From IMG/VR virus record IMGVR_UViG_3300047388_000390, positions 1-34,692 of that record: a stretch of DNA of 34,692 bases; one strand, written 5' to 3'. Source of the stretch: a virus. Made by a program: the position numbers and the translations under genes. Under the pieces are notes generated by a model, which saw only the letters and a program-made list of their open reading frames with translations, made no database searches and was not told the DNA's origin. Positions 11,822 to 20,046 of this stretch are shown here, piece by piece; within the stretch, counting starts at the first letter, position 1; each line of letters opens with the position of its first letter.

Positions 11822-11998
11822 ATGTCCCGGTTTGCTGTTCTCGCTCTGCTCTGCCTCGCCGCCGTTGGATGCGGCGGGCATAGCGGCCCGGCGAAAGTCT
11901 GGTGTGTAGCACCAGGCGAGAAGGTCACACCTGCCTTCAAGCGTGAGTATCCCGACCTCTACATACCTAAAGTCGCCTGCGACGCCGCCAACCGCTAG
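11822..11998 (+). CDS. small lipoprotein, 58 aa
   Basis: ATG 11822 gives MSRFAVLALLCLAAVGCGG: Arg-containing n-region, hydrophobic core and lipobox AVGC with Cys17 as the predicted lipidated residue. The mature about 40 residues contain two more cysteines (VWC and VAC), possibly a disulfide, and a YPDLYIPK segment. Phage-encoded tiny lipoproteins in other systems block superinfection by binding receptors or injection machinery; that role is suggested here by class and position next to immunity genes, not proven. Its TAG shares CTAG with the convergent gene's stop. Confidence 0.6.
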   Translation: MSRFAVLALLCLAAVGCGGHSGPAKVWCVAPGEKVTPAFKREYPDLYIPKVACDAANR

Positions 11999-12258
11999 CC
12001 GGGTTTCTCGGGCGGGAGGTTTGGCGGCAGCTCGGCCGTCCGGTCCGTCCAGTCCGGCAAGGACTGGTGTTCGGGCGGCTCGAGCTGCAGCCACTTGTCG
12101 GGCTCCTCGTCGAAGCGTTCGCGTTCGACGAAGAACCCGTAGCGCGTGCGGGCGATGTCGCGGTCGCGGTGGAGGAGCCGGTAGCCGAGCACCAGTGCGA
12201 GCGCGACCAGGAGGCCGACGGTGAGGAGGATCGTCCAGTCGACCGTCGCGGCGATCAC
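11995..12258 (-). CDS. single-span membrane protein, 87 aa (lysis cassette)
   Basis: GTG 12258 overlaps the preceding stop (GTGA). Residues 8-29 (WTILLTVGLLVALALVLGYRLL) are one transmembrane helix, followed by RDRDIARTRYGFFVERER and a Pro/Glu-rich tail. The topology is probably N-out, C-in. It is the last gene of the late operon after endolysin and two other membrane proteins. It could be a holin, a holin modulator or a spanin-like factor; no family motif decides. Its stop shares CTAG with the plus-strand lipoprotein. Confidence 0.5.
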   Translation of the reverse strand: MIAATVDWTILLTVGLLVALALVLGYRLLHRDRDIARTRYGFFVERERFDEEPDKWLQLEPPEHQSLPDWTDRTAELPPNLPPEKPG

Positions 12259-12575
12259 GTTTTGACGCAGGTCCAGATTTCGGTCTGCCCACCGGGGGCG
12301 TTCAGGATTACGGCCTGGAACGTTGAGCCGGTGGGGCAGTCCTGGGGGCCGCCGGAGCCGGCTGGTCCTTGCGGGCCTGTTGGCCCGGCGGGGCCGGGGT
12401 CTCCGGGCGGCCCCTGCGGACCGGTCTGGCCTTGCCCGACGTTCACCGTGACGGTCTTCGTCGGTGGCGTCCCGGCGGTCCCGAGCCCGAGCGCCACCGA
12501 CGTCCCGTAGCCGGCGGCGCCGGCGAGGCCGAGGCTGCCGATCATGAGCAGCACGCTAGCCCTTGGGCGCTTCAA
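12255..12575 (-). CDS. membrane-anchored collagen-like protein
   Basis: 106 residues. MKRPRASVLLMIGSLGLAG begins a signal anchor (about 7-32), then a Thr/Val-rich spacer, then eight Gly-X-Y triplets (TGPQGPPGDPGPAGPTGPQG and on, residues 51-75), then a short C-terminal domain with two cysteines (QDCPTGST and IWTC) that may be disulfide-bonded. Collagen triplets are frequent in phage fibres but unusual on a membrane anchor in a lysis cassette. It probably trimerises outside the membrane. Overlaps the preceding gene by 20 nt. Confidence 0.6.
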   Translation of the reverse strand: MKRPRASVLLMIGSLGLAGAAGYGTSVALGLGTAGTPPTKTVTVNVGQGQTGPQGPPGDPGPAGPTGPQGPAGSGGPQDCPTGSTFQAVILNAPGGQTEIWTCVKT

Positions 12576-12756
12576 CCCAGTCCGTCTCTTCCGATGTGTC
12601 GGCCACGACGATCTGCGCCTCCGGTGTCTTCTTCGGTTGCGGCTCCGCGCCCGCCCGTTTCAACGCTGCGTACCCGGCGAGGAAGCTGCCTATGCCCGCG
12701 AGTAGGCTGCCTAGCCCGACGAGGGTGATCTCCCACGTGACGTCCAGGTAGGTCAT
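12556..12756 (-). CDS. putative holin, 66 aa
   Basis: ATG 12756 directly follows the endolysin stop (TGAATG). A 25-residue hydrophobic span (EITLVGLGSLLAGIGSFLAGY) precedes a Lys/Glu-rich cytoplasmic tail. A short single-span protein immediately downstream of the endolysin is the best holin candidate by position and form; the span is Gly-rich, which suits oligomerisation. No sequence family is recognised, so this is a positional call. Confidence 0.5.
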   Translation of the reverse strand: MTYLDVTWEITLVGLGSLLAGIGSFLAGYAALKRAGAEPQPKKTPEAQIVVADTSEETDWVEAPKG

Positions 12757-13668
12757 TCACGGCTCGTCGACCCTAACGAACACCGTCCCTTGCCTTGCCG
12801 CGCTGCGCTGCTTGCGGCAGACCGCGCCGCCGTTCGATTGGTCGCCGCGGTCGTCGGAGGCGGTGTTCCCTTCGACCGCGCTAAACGAGGCTGGCGCCCC
12901 GCTCTCGAAGATCCCGACGTGGTCGAAGGTGCCGTCCTGACCCCAGTCGTAGCAGACGAGGTCGCCGGGGACGGGGCTGTTGGTGAGGGTGAGCCCGTTG
13001 GTGGCTTTGGCGGCGTCCGCGACAATGTACGGGACGTACGCGTAGCGGCTGCCGCGGGCGAACGACGGTGAGCCGCCGGCCTCGACTTCGTAGCAGTAGG
13101 TGACGAACATGGCGCACCACGGGTTCCGGTCGAGTGAGTACCACGAACCGAACTGGGTTTGGTTCGACCCGGCGGGGCTCTCGGTGTAGCCGATCCACCC
13201 AGCGGCCCCATCGAGCGCCTGCTCCCGGACGGTCGCCCTCGCGGCGGGTTTCGGGTGGAACAGCGCGTACGCCTCCGCGATCAGGTTCTGGGCGTTCGCG
13301 TCCATGCACATCTCCCCCGCGTGCGGCTTGCCTTCCGGGACGCGGAGGGAGCGGAGGGTGTTGAACATCTCCTGGGTGATGGCGCCGTCGTCGGGCATGT
13401 TCTGCTGCCGCTGCACCCCAGCGATCCCGGTGTCGATGACGTTGGGGCCGCACCCGTACGCGAAGCCGTCCGAGTAGGTGTTGTCGAACCGGGATGCGGG
13501 GCCCTGCCAGCGGCCGGCACGCCACACGGTGCGTTTGTAGGCGAGCACGTCACTTCCGTCGGGCATCGGCTTCCCGGCGTTCCGATCCGACGGGTAGAGC
13601 TCGCGGGGGAAGCCGGGGACGGGCACCATGGGGCCGCCCTTGTACGGGGTCTGCCACCATTCGCTCAT
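12757..13668 (-). CDS. endolysin: PG-binding-like plus CHAP domain
   Basis: 303 residues from ATG 13668, which overlaps the PKD gene stop (ATGA). The middle part (about 75-112: VIDTGIAGVQRQQN, DDGAITQEMFNTLRSL) resembles PG_binding_1. The C-terminal half is a CHAP amidase/endopeptidase: NPWCAMFVTYCYE with catalytic Cys185, VPGDLVCYDWG, and FDHVGIFES with catalytic His250. CHAP enzymes cut peptide bonds in peptidoglycan. A distinctive N-terminal region (GFPRELYPSDRNAGKPMPDG) may form a separate small domain. No signal peptide, so release needs a holin. Confidence 0.82.
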   Translation of the reverse strand: MSEWWQTPYKGGPMVPVPGFPRELYPSDRNAGKPMPDGSDVLAYKRTVWRAGRWQGPASRFDNTYSDGFAYGCGPNVIDTGIAGVQRQQNMPDDGAITQEMFNTLRSLRVPEGKPHAGEMCMDANAQNLIAEAYALFHPKPAARATVREQALDGAAGWIGYTESPAGSNQTQFGSWYSLDRNPWCAMFVTYCYEVEAGGSPSFARGSRYAYVPYIVADAAKATNGLTLTNSPVPGDLVCYDWGQDGTFDHVGIFESGAPASFSAVEGNTASDDRGDQSNGGAVCRKQRSAARQGTVFVRVDEP

Positions 13669-14483
13669 ACGAAGTCGACGCGGATCACGCCGCCGCCTTC
13701 GTCGGTGACGACGAGCCGGTTGCCCCACTTGATCTTCGTGAGTGTCCCCGACGGGTTCGCGACGGCCACGTAGCCGGTCCTGGTTTTTGTGTTCGACCCG
13801 GCCGCGTTCGTCGCGACGAGGACGACGGTGTAGGTGCCGACGGTCGTGTAGCTGTGGGTCGGGTTCTGGGAGGTTGAGGTGCCGCCGTCGCCGAACGTCC
13901 ACGCCCAGCTCGTCGGGGTGTTCGTCGAGCTGTCGGTGAACGCGACGCTGAGCGGCCAGATGCCAGTCAGCGGGGTACCTGTGAAATCCGCGACCGGGGT
14001 CGTGGCGGCGGCCCCGGTCACCGCCCACACGCTGAGGAGGCCGGTCGAGGGGCCAAAATCGGTCGTGCCGTACGGGTCGCTCGGCGGCGAGACGGTGGTG
14101 CCGCCGAGGATCGCTTTCAGGGTGCCGGTCGAGGCGTCCTCGCGGACGTCGCCCTGCGCGTTGGTGAACGAGACGCCGAGCCAGTAGTCGCCCGCCGCGA
14201 GCGCGGTCGAGAACCCGGACTGGCTGATCTCGACGACCGCCGGCCCGCCTGCCTGCACGATCGAGCTCGTGTACGCGACCCGGGCGCCCGGGGAGCCGGA
14301 GCTGTCCGCGTAGATGTGAATCGTGTAGGTGTTGCCGCCGCCGCCGGCCGAGCCGGGGTAAACCCAGGCGTGGAGCTCTTGCAGCGTCTGCGCGCTCGCA
14401 AGCGTGAACTTGGTAGACGCCTTGCGTCCGGCGGCAGCGCTGAAGGTGCCGCCGCCCTGGACGTTGTTGCCGAGGATCGCCAT
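13665..14483 (-). CDS. tail-fibre/virion-surface protein with PKD domain
   Basis: 272 residues. Residues 1-150 are a beta-rich lectin-like or jelly-roll region (IHIYADSSGSPGARVAYTSS, AGDYWLGVSF). Residues about 160-240 form a PKD (Ig-like) domain with its signature (PLSVAFTDSSTNTPTSWAWT, FGDGGTSTSQNPTHSY, TVVLVATNAAGS). The C-terminus KIKWGNRLVVTDEGGGVIRVDFV-like strand (cut here for length) resembles the N-terminus of the collagen-like fibre gene next to it. Such proteins bind polysaccharides or other surface ligands. Located after the minor tail genes. Confidence 0.68.
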   Translation of the reverse strand: MAILGNNVQGGGTFSAAAGRKASTKFTLASAQTLQELHAWVYPGSAGGGGNTYTIHIYADSSGSPGARVAYTSSIVQAGGPAVVEISQSGFSTALAAGDYWLGVSFTNAQGDVREDASTGTLKAILGGTTVSPPSDPYGTTDFGPSTGLLSVWAVTGAAATTPVADFTGTPLTGIWPLSVAFTDSSTNTPTSWAWTFGDGGTSTSQNPTHSYTTVGTYTVVLVATNAAGSNTKTRTGYVAVANPSGTLTKIKWGNRLVVTDEGGGVIRVDFV

Positions 14484-15272
14484 CTACACGTCCTCCCACA
14501 GCAGCGAGCCTGCTGCGGTAGCCCACTTGACACCCAGACTCTGGGTGCTGTCAGCGGTGAGTACCTGGCCGTTCGTGCCGACCGGGAGCCTGGAGAAGTT
14601 GTTCGCGCTCGGGGCGACGATCAGGTCGCCCTTCGTGGTGGCGACGTTCTTCAGGACCGCCTGCCGGGACTTCCAGACGCTTGAGCCGGCGTCCCAGTAC
14701 AGGACGTCCTCGTCGGCTGGCGTGGGTGCGGTGACGTCGCCGATGTCGTCGAGGTGCGCGACGGTCGCCGACGGTGTCGTCCAGCCGCCAACGCCGTTCA
14801 AGTAGTGGCCGCTGTTCCCGTCGGTGTTGACCTTGAGCGTGTCGCTCGCAATCGCGATCGTTGTCCCGTCCACGTTCACGGAGAGCACATCGCTGGCCTC
14901 TGAGAGCCCCGCTCCGGCGACAGACGCTGCTATCCCGGGGTTGGGGTAGTTGCCGTCGAGGGCGCCGCCTGCGGCCCCTGTTGGCGCGCCGCCGCCGCCC
15001 GAGACGGTTGACCAGTGGGTGTCGTAGTCGGTGCCGCTGACCTTCGTCAGTGCCTGCCCGCTGCTGCCACCTGTGGGAACGCCGGGGCCGGCGGGTCCTG
15101 TTGCGCCTGTAGCTCCGGTCGGCCCTGCGGGTCCTGTGGGGCCTGCCGGCCCGGTGCCGCCCCCGCCCCCGCCGCCGCCACCGTCGACGGTGATCACGCT
15201 CGGGTCGACGCTGTCGGGGGTGACGGTGAACCCCGAGCCCCAGATGATCTTCGAGAACTTCGTGGTCGGCAT
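14484..15272 (-). CDS. collagen-like tail-fibre protein
   Basis: 262 residues: N-terminal KIIWGSGFTVT beta module (6-17), nine consecutive glycines (31-39), Gly-X-Y triplets at 40-65 (TGPAGPTGPAGPTGATGATG), then a repetitive beta-rich shaft (LSVNVDGTTIAIASDTLKVN; DDIGDVTAPTPADEDVLYWD; RLPVGTNGQVLTADS) like many phage fibre tips. Trimeric collagen segments act as rigid stalks. Its stop abuts the PKD gene start. Likely a distal tail fibre involved in adsorption. Confidence 0.75.
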   Translation of the reverse strand: MPTTKFSKIIWGSGFTVTPDSVDPSVITVDGGGGGGGGGTGPAGPTGPAGPTGATGATGPAGPGVPTGGSSGQALTKVSGTDYDTHWSTVSGGGGAPTGAAGGALDGNYPNPGIAASVAGAGLSEASDVLSVNVDGTTIAIASDTLKVNTDGNSGHYLNGVGGWTTPSATVAHLDDIGDVTAPTPADEDVLYWDAGSSVWKSRQAVLKNVATTKGDLIVAPSANNFSRLPVGTNGQVLTADSTQSLGVKWATAAGSLLWEDV

Positions 15273-15928
15273 CAGTCGGAGTGGTAGGAGTCGAGAGGGT
15301 CACCGAGACGGAAACCCCACAGGCCGAGCCACGACACCACCCACGCAAAGTTGTCGGGAGAGTTAGTCGCAAACGTTGGCTGTATTTCAAGCGGGAACGT
15401 CGTGAAGTCGGTGAGGCTGATCGGGTGAAGCCGCTGGAGGCTCACGTCCGCGTCCTCGGACACGGTAGTGGTGTCCGGGAAATCAAAGCGCGTGCCCAGC
15501 AGCCGCTCAGAGCCATTGAGAAGGCTACTGACGGCCCACGGGATTTCGATCGAGAAGCCGACGCTACCGCCATATTGGAGCTGGAGATAAGCGTCGACCT
15601 GAGCGGTCAGGTCGACGCTCGGTTTCGTGTCGATTTGGCAACCGATGACATACATGCCAGGGGCGAGGATGCAGGCGCGCCCGCCGCTGCTCATGTCGAA
15701 CGTGGCGCTGTCGGTCGTGGAGAAGTGGGGGGCGGAGCCGAGCGCGGCAGCATCGAGGATGACCGGCGCATCATCGGTGTCGAATGAGAAGGTGCCTCCG
15801 GTGAGCGCGAAGGTCGGGAATCCGCCGCCGCCTCCGGTCCCGGTTGACTCCCACACGATCCGGACGGGGTCGGCGCCGCCGTGCTCGTGGTCGCGGGCGT
15901 GGACGATCGGCTTCGTGGGCTTGGTCAC
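15272..15928 (-). CDS. minor tail / fibre-associated protein
   Basis: 218 residues starting MTKPTKPIVHARDHEHGGAD, a His/Asp-rich N-terminus often seen in phage tail proteins just after the tail hub, then a Gly5 hinge and a beta-sandwich that looks like a TNF/C1q-like jelly roll (APGMYVIGCQIDTKPS, AQVDAYLQLQYGG). Stop and next start share TGATG. Probably a receptor-binding or fibre-connecting protein; exact role unknown. Confidence 0.6.
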   Translation of the reverse strand: MTKPTKPIVHARDHEHGGADPVRIVWESTGTGGGGGFPTFALTGGTFSFDTDDAPVILDAAALGSAPHFSTTDSATFDMSSGGRACILAPGMYVIGCQIDTKPSVDLTAQVDAYLQLQYGGSVGFSIEIPWAVSSLLNGSERLLGTRFDFPDTTTVSEDADVSLQRLHPISLTDFTTFPLEIQPTFATNSPDNFAWVVSWLGLWGFRLGDPLDSYHSD

Positions 15929-17319
15929 GAGAACGGGTTCGTGTCGTAGTACGCCTTCGGTGACAGGTCGAGCGTGAGGGTGACGTCGTCGTAGGTCTCG
16001 CCGAGCGGCTGCACCTGCTCGTGGACGCCCTCGACGTAGTAAGGCTCGAGGATGAACCCGCCGCCGCCCGGGGAGCCGACGGTGATGTCGACCTGATCCG
16101 AAACGTCAACCAGACTCAATAGCCGCCACGTCTCGGCTGCACCGACCTGGGTGGGCGCCATGGTGCGGAACCCGCAGGCGGTGACGCGGTTCTTCGGGGT
16201 CTTGTAGTTGTCGACGTAGTAGGTCGCGAACCGTTTCGTCTCTTCGAGCGCGGTGGTGTAGTCGACGGTGCTGCCGACGGGGCCGAGGGTGTGGAGGTTT
16301 TCAGACGACCATGACCGGATCCCATAGAGGGCGATCGAATCGGGGTCGGTGACCGTCTGCCCAGGCACGTCTTCGTCCTGGATGTCTTTCGGGGTCGCGA
16401 GCGCGCTGTTGATGATCTTCGACAACCCACGGTTGAACGCGAACTGCCGCACATGCGCGGTGACAGTCGGGGCGGCGTTGACGGCGGCGCCGTCACCGAC
16501 CTGCCAGTGATGCCAGTCCCACACGTCGGGGACGCCGGGGCCGGCGAGCACACCGGCCGGGTCAAACTTGGCCTCCCTGCCGTGCGCCACCAGCTGGCCC
16601 AGGCGGTTTGTGTACACGTTGGAGACCCCAGGCCATTCAGCATCGACGGCGGTCTGGACGACGTCCATGGCCGACTCGCCGGGGCTGAACGTACCCTCGT
16701 AAAGCCAGACGTTGCCGGTGAAGATGACGGAGAATTCGTCGGGGATCCCGGCGTTCTTGAGGACCTGTTTGATCCGGTCGCCCATCTGCGCGTTGTCGTA
16801 GAAGATCTGCCCCGCTGACTTCTCGGGCGGCTCGTCACCCCAGATCCCCTCGACCGCGTCGGTGGGGTCGGCCGGGTAGGGGCCGCCGGGGACCATCTCG
16901 ACCGCCGAGAGGATCTCGAAGATGTCGATGAGGGTGACCGTGAGCCGGTTGACCCGCTGGGACGGGTCGAAGTCATAGTCCATCTCCTCGATGAAGCCGC
17001 GGTAACGCGTGTACCAGCTGTCGGTGACGGGGTTGTAGCGGCCCAACGTGGCCTGCAAGAGCGGCCGGATCTTGGTGTCGTGGGCGGTGTCGTCCCAGAA
17101 CGGGCCGAACGGGTTGGTGGGGTCGAGGATCCCGCTGGGGTCGGCGACCTGGACGGTGGCTCGGCCGACGTCGGTGCGGTCGAGCTCGTACTGCCGGCCC
17201 CGGTCGATCGTGTACGACGTCAGGAGGTTCGGGTAGCTGTCGATCCGCGTCCACGTCGGCGACGGCTCCAATGTGGGGTCGTCGAACGCGATCAGGAACC
17301 GGCCGGTCGGGTCCGCCAT
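15925..17319 (-). CDS. minor tail protein (tail hub / distal tail type)
   Basis: 464 residues located directly after the tape measure with TGATG overlap, where siphovirus distal-tail and hub proteins lie. The N-terminal about 130 residues (YTIDRGRQYELDRTDVGRAT, DPTNPFGPFWDD) match the frequent actinophage minor tail module; later segments are mixed alpha/beta (YYVDNYKTPKNRVTACGF near 370). No enzymatic motif. It probably forms part of the baseplate to which the fibres encoded downstream attach. Confidence 0.72.
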   Translation of the reverse strand: MADPTGRFLIAFDDPTLEPSPTWTRIDSYPNLLTSYTIDRGRQYELDRTDVGRATVQVADPSGILDPTNPFGPFWDDTAHDTKIRPLLQATLGRYNPVTDSWYTRYRGFIEEMDYDFDPSQRVNRLTVTLIDIFEILSAVEMVPGGPYPADPTDAVEGIWGDEPPEKSAGQIFYDNAQMGDRIKQVLKNAGIPDEFSVIFTGNVWLYEGTFSPGESAMDVVQTAVDAEWPGVSNVYTNRLGQLVAHGREAKFDPAGVLAGPGVPDVWDWHHWQVGDGAAVNAAPTVTAHVRQFAFNRGLSKIINSALATPKDIQDEDVPGQTVTDPDSIALYGIRSWSSENLHTLGPVGSTVDYTTALEETKRFATYYVDNYKTPKNRVTACGFRTMAPTQVGAAETWRLLSLVDVSDQVDITVGSPGGGGFILEPYYVEGVHEQVQPLGETYDDVTLTLDLSPKAYYDTNPFS

Positions 17320-20042
17320 CAGGTGCCCCGGCGGGTGTGCGCCCTAGCCTTGGCGCGCTTCGTGATCTGGTTCTCGAGCCCGGCCATGTCCTGAACGCCG
17401 TGCATATGGACGCCGCCATGGATGACGATCCCGGCGGTGAACTGCCCGGAGCGGCCTGCGGGTGCGGTGCCGCGAGCGCCGACGGTCGTGAACCGCGCTT
17501 CGATCGCGCGGCGTTGCGCCCCCGTCAGGTTCACGCCGAGGGAGTCGACGAACGCCGTCGAGGACATGTGGCGGAACTTCGTCTGGTCGCCCTGATGCGA
17601 CTTCAGCTTGTCGCGGATGTCCTTGTACATCTGGTCGATCGCCGACCGCACCGACTCGCTGACCGACCCGAACTTGCCGCTAAGGATCTTCGCGATGTGA
17701 TCGAGCTCCGACCCGGTTTTGCTGGTGTCGAGAAACGTGCCCTTCACGGCGTCCCGGATCCCGGCGAGGCGTGTCTTGAGGTTCGCGACGCCCGGGACAA
17801 GGGCGCCGCCGGTGGGGCCGAGGCCGAGGAGCCCGAACTGGAGCGCGTCACGTCTCGCCTTGGCCGCGTCGGCGGCGTCCTTCGCCCGCTGCTTCGCGGC
17901 GGCGGCATCCTGCTTCGCCTGCTGCGCGATCTGGTCGCGGACGCCTTTGATCACAACCTGCTGGTTGACGATGTCGAGCGCGCTCGCGTGGGTCGCCCTG
18001 AGAATCTGGAGATACTTCTCTTGCGAGGCGAGGTCGTCCTGGGCGCTCGTGGTGAGGCCAGCCCGCGCGATCGCGAGCTGCCCGGCATCCAGCTTCGCCT
18101 GCTTTGCCGCGTCTGCGCGCTGCTTCATCGTGGCTTGCACGGCCTGCTCCGCGTCAAACAGCTGGGTTTGCAGGTCGGCGTTCTGCCGGTCGGCCGCGAG
18201 TTGCTTCTTCAGGATCTCGACGAGGTGCTGCTGCGTGGCGAGGTCGTCCTGGTAGCCGGGTGTGGCCTGCGCTCTCGTGACCGCGAGTTGGGCGACCGCG
18301 AGAGCGTGTTCATGCGCGGCCTGCAGCCTGTCCTTGGCGTTCTGTGTGATCTGTGCCTGGTCGCCGCGAATCGTGCGCTGCACCTCGCGCAACTTGTCTT
18401 CGAGGTTCAGCTTCCGGGTGATGTCCTTCGTGACCGAGATCCGTTTCGTGATCTCAGCTGAGATTTGCTGGAGCCGGGTGATCTGACCGGCGATCGACTG
18501 GATGTCTTGGACGCGGCCGAGTTGCCGGTTGATCATCGCGTCGAACCAGGTGTTTCGCTGGGTCGCGGTGGCGCCTTGAGGGCCGCCCCGGGCTCTTGCT
18601 GTCACGGCTGGTGCTGTCGGCGCTCCCGGTGCGGCGGGCGTCGCGGCGATGGCCGGTGTTACCGCCTTCGCCTTGCCGACCGCGGCCTGCGCCCTGCTGT
18701 ATTCGTCCGCGACCCTGCCGGCCTGGTCGGCGAGGTAGCCGAGGTCGGCGCCAACCTTGTCTTTGAGGTCTCGTGCCCATTTCCCGAGCCCGCCGGGGAG
18801 ATGCGAGAACGGCTCGATGATCGCCGCGAACGTTTTGTCCGCGGTTGTTTGGAGCCACAGCCAGAACTCCGCGAACCAGTACTTCACTTTCTCCCAGTGC
18901 GCTATCGCCTCGGTGGCGGCGACCCCGGCAGCAACAGCGAAGATGCCCCAGCCGGTTGAGATCAGCGCGGCCTGCCATGCCTTCTCGGTGATCCCGGCGG
19001 CGATCACGTTCGCAGTACCGACAGCGACCGCCGTCCCAATCCCGACGGCCTTGAATCCGAGGAAGGCGCCGCCCAGGATGATCAGGGCGCTGTGCCAGCC
19101 GCCGAGTTTCCCGACGACGTCCTGGATCACGCCGCTGATCTTCCGAATCGAGTCGATGGTGAGATCAACAGCCCGTTTCAAGTCCTGCTGCACCCGCTTC
19201 TGATGCTCGCTCTTACCGAGCCAGTCATTGATCTTCGTGATGACGTGCGTGATCGACGGGACGAGCGCGACCCCGAGCGCGATCTGTAACTGCCGGACAT
19301 TCGCCTGGAGGATCCGTTCCTGGTTCGCTAATCCGCCGGAGGTGCGGGCGAAGTCGCCCTGCGCCTGCCCGGTGTCCTTGTAGATGATCGCGAGCCGGGC
19401 AATCACCTTCTCCTGGTCTGTGAGCTGCGAGGCGTGTTTCTTCCCGGTCTCGCGCAGCGCCTCCAGGTTCACGCGGGTCGCGGACAGCATCACGCCGTAC
19501 GCACGGAGCGGCCTGACTTGCCCTGTGAGGCCGGACTGGATCGCGTCCAGGGCGCTCTGAACGTCGGTGTTGTAGAACGACGCGAGATCGGCGCCGAGCT
19601 GGGTGAGTTGCTCCGACTGTTTCGCGGCCGTTTGCCCGGTGATCCCCAACGGCCGCAACAGCGCACCGAACGAGCTCGCGGTCTGCAATGCCTGGTCTTC
19701 GGCGAGCCCCATCGAGTTGACCGTGGTTTTCGCCCACGACTCAACCGCTTTTGCGGAGCCGCCGAACACCACATCCGATTTCGAGAGTTGTTCCTCGAGG
19801 TTCGACGCGGCCTCGACGGCGCCTTTGATGACGGCGACGAACCCGACGCCGCCGAGGAACGCTGAGGACGCGAACGCGACCGATCGGCCCAACGACCGGA
19901 ACGCCCCGGAGCCGACGAGCGCGCCACGGGTCGCCTTCTCGATGCTCTGACCGAACCGCTGCGTCCCGGCCGCGGCGCTCCTGTACGTCTTCTCGAGCGA
20001 GGAGGCGTCCCCGACGATCTCAACAATGAGCTTCCGGGCCAT
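17319..20042 (-). CDS. tape measure protein
   Basis: 907 residues. The N-terminal part (SLEKTYRSAAAGTQRFGQSI, SDVVFGGSAKAVESWAKTT, GQTAAKQSEQLTQLGADLAS) matches the phage tail tape-measure family; central hydrophobic stretches (about 300-360, GGAFLGFKAVGIGTAVAVGT) are probable membrane-inserting segments for DNA delivery; a long helical Gln/Ala/Arg-rich region (about 490-720) follows. At about 0.15 nm per residue this predicts a tail near 135 nm (rule of thumb). It follows the chaperone frameshift genes, as expected. No lytic domain is apparent. Confidence 0.9.
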   Translation of the reverse strand: MARKLIVEIVGDASSLEKTYRSAAAGTQRFGQSIEKATRGALVGSGAFRSLGRSVAFASSAFLGGVGFVAVIKGAVEAASNLEEQLSKSDVVFGGSAKAVESWAKTTVNSMGLAEDQALQTASSFGALLRPLGITGQTAAKQSEQLTQLGADLASFYNTDVQSALDAIQSGLTGQVRPLRAYGVMLSATRVNLEALRETGKKHASQLTDQEKVIARLAIIYKDTGQAQGDFARTSGGLANQERILQANVRQLQIALGVALVPSITHVITKINDWLGKSEHQKRVQQDLKRAVDLTIDSIRKISGVIQDVVGKLGGWHSALIILGGAFLGFKAVGIGTAVAVGTANVIAAGITEKAWQAALISTGWGIFAVAAGVAATEAIAHWEKVKYWFAEFWLWLQTTADKTFAAIIEPFSHLPGGLGKWARDLKDKVGADLGYLADQAGRVADEYSRAQAAVGKAKAVTPAIAATPAAPGAPTAPAVTARARGGPQGATATQRNTWFDAMINRQLGRVQDIQSIAGQITRLQQISAEITKRISVTKDITRKLNLEDKLREVQRTIRGDQAQITQNAKDRLQAAHEHALAVAQLAVTRAQATPGYQDDLATQQHLVEILKKQLAADRQNADLQTQLFDAEQAVQATMKQRADAAKQAKLDAGQLAIARAGLTTSAQDDLASQEKYLQILRATHASALDIVNQQVVIKGVRDQIAQQAKQDAAAAKQRAKDAADAAKARRDALQFGLLGLGPTGGALVPGVANLKTRLAGIRDAVKGTFLDTSKTGSELDHIAKILSGKFGSVSESVRSAIDQMYKDIRDKLKSHQGDQTKFRHMSSTAFVDSLGVNLTGAQRRAIEARFTTVGARGTAPAGRSGQFTAGIVIHGGVHMHGVQDMAGLENQITKRAKARAHTRRGT

Positions 20043-20046
20043 CCGG

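Noticed and set aside
13669-14526. N-terminal extension of the endolysin
   Set aside because: Overlaps the PKD gene in another frame and has Arg-rich low-complexity composition; ATG 13668 overlaps the PKD stop as usual here.
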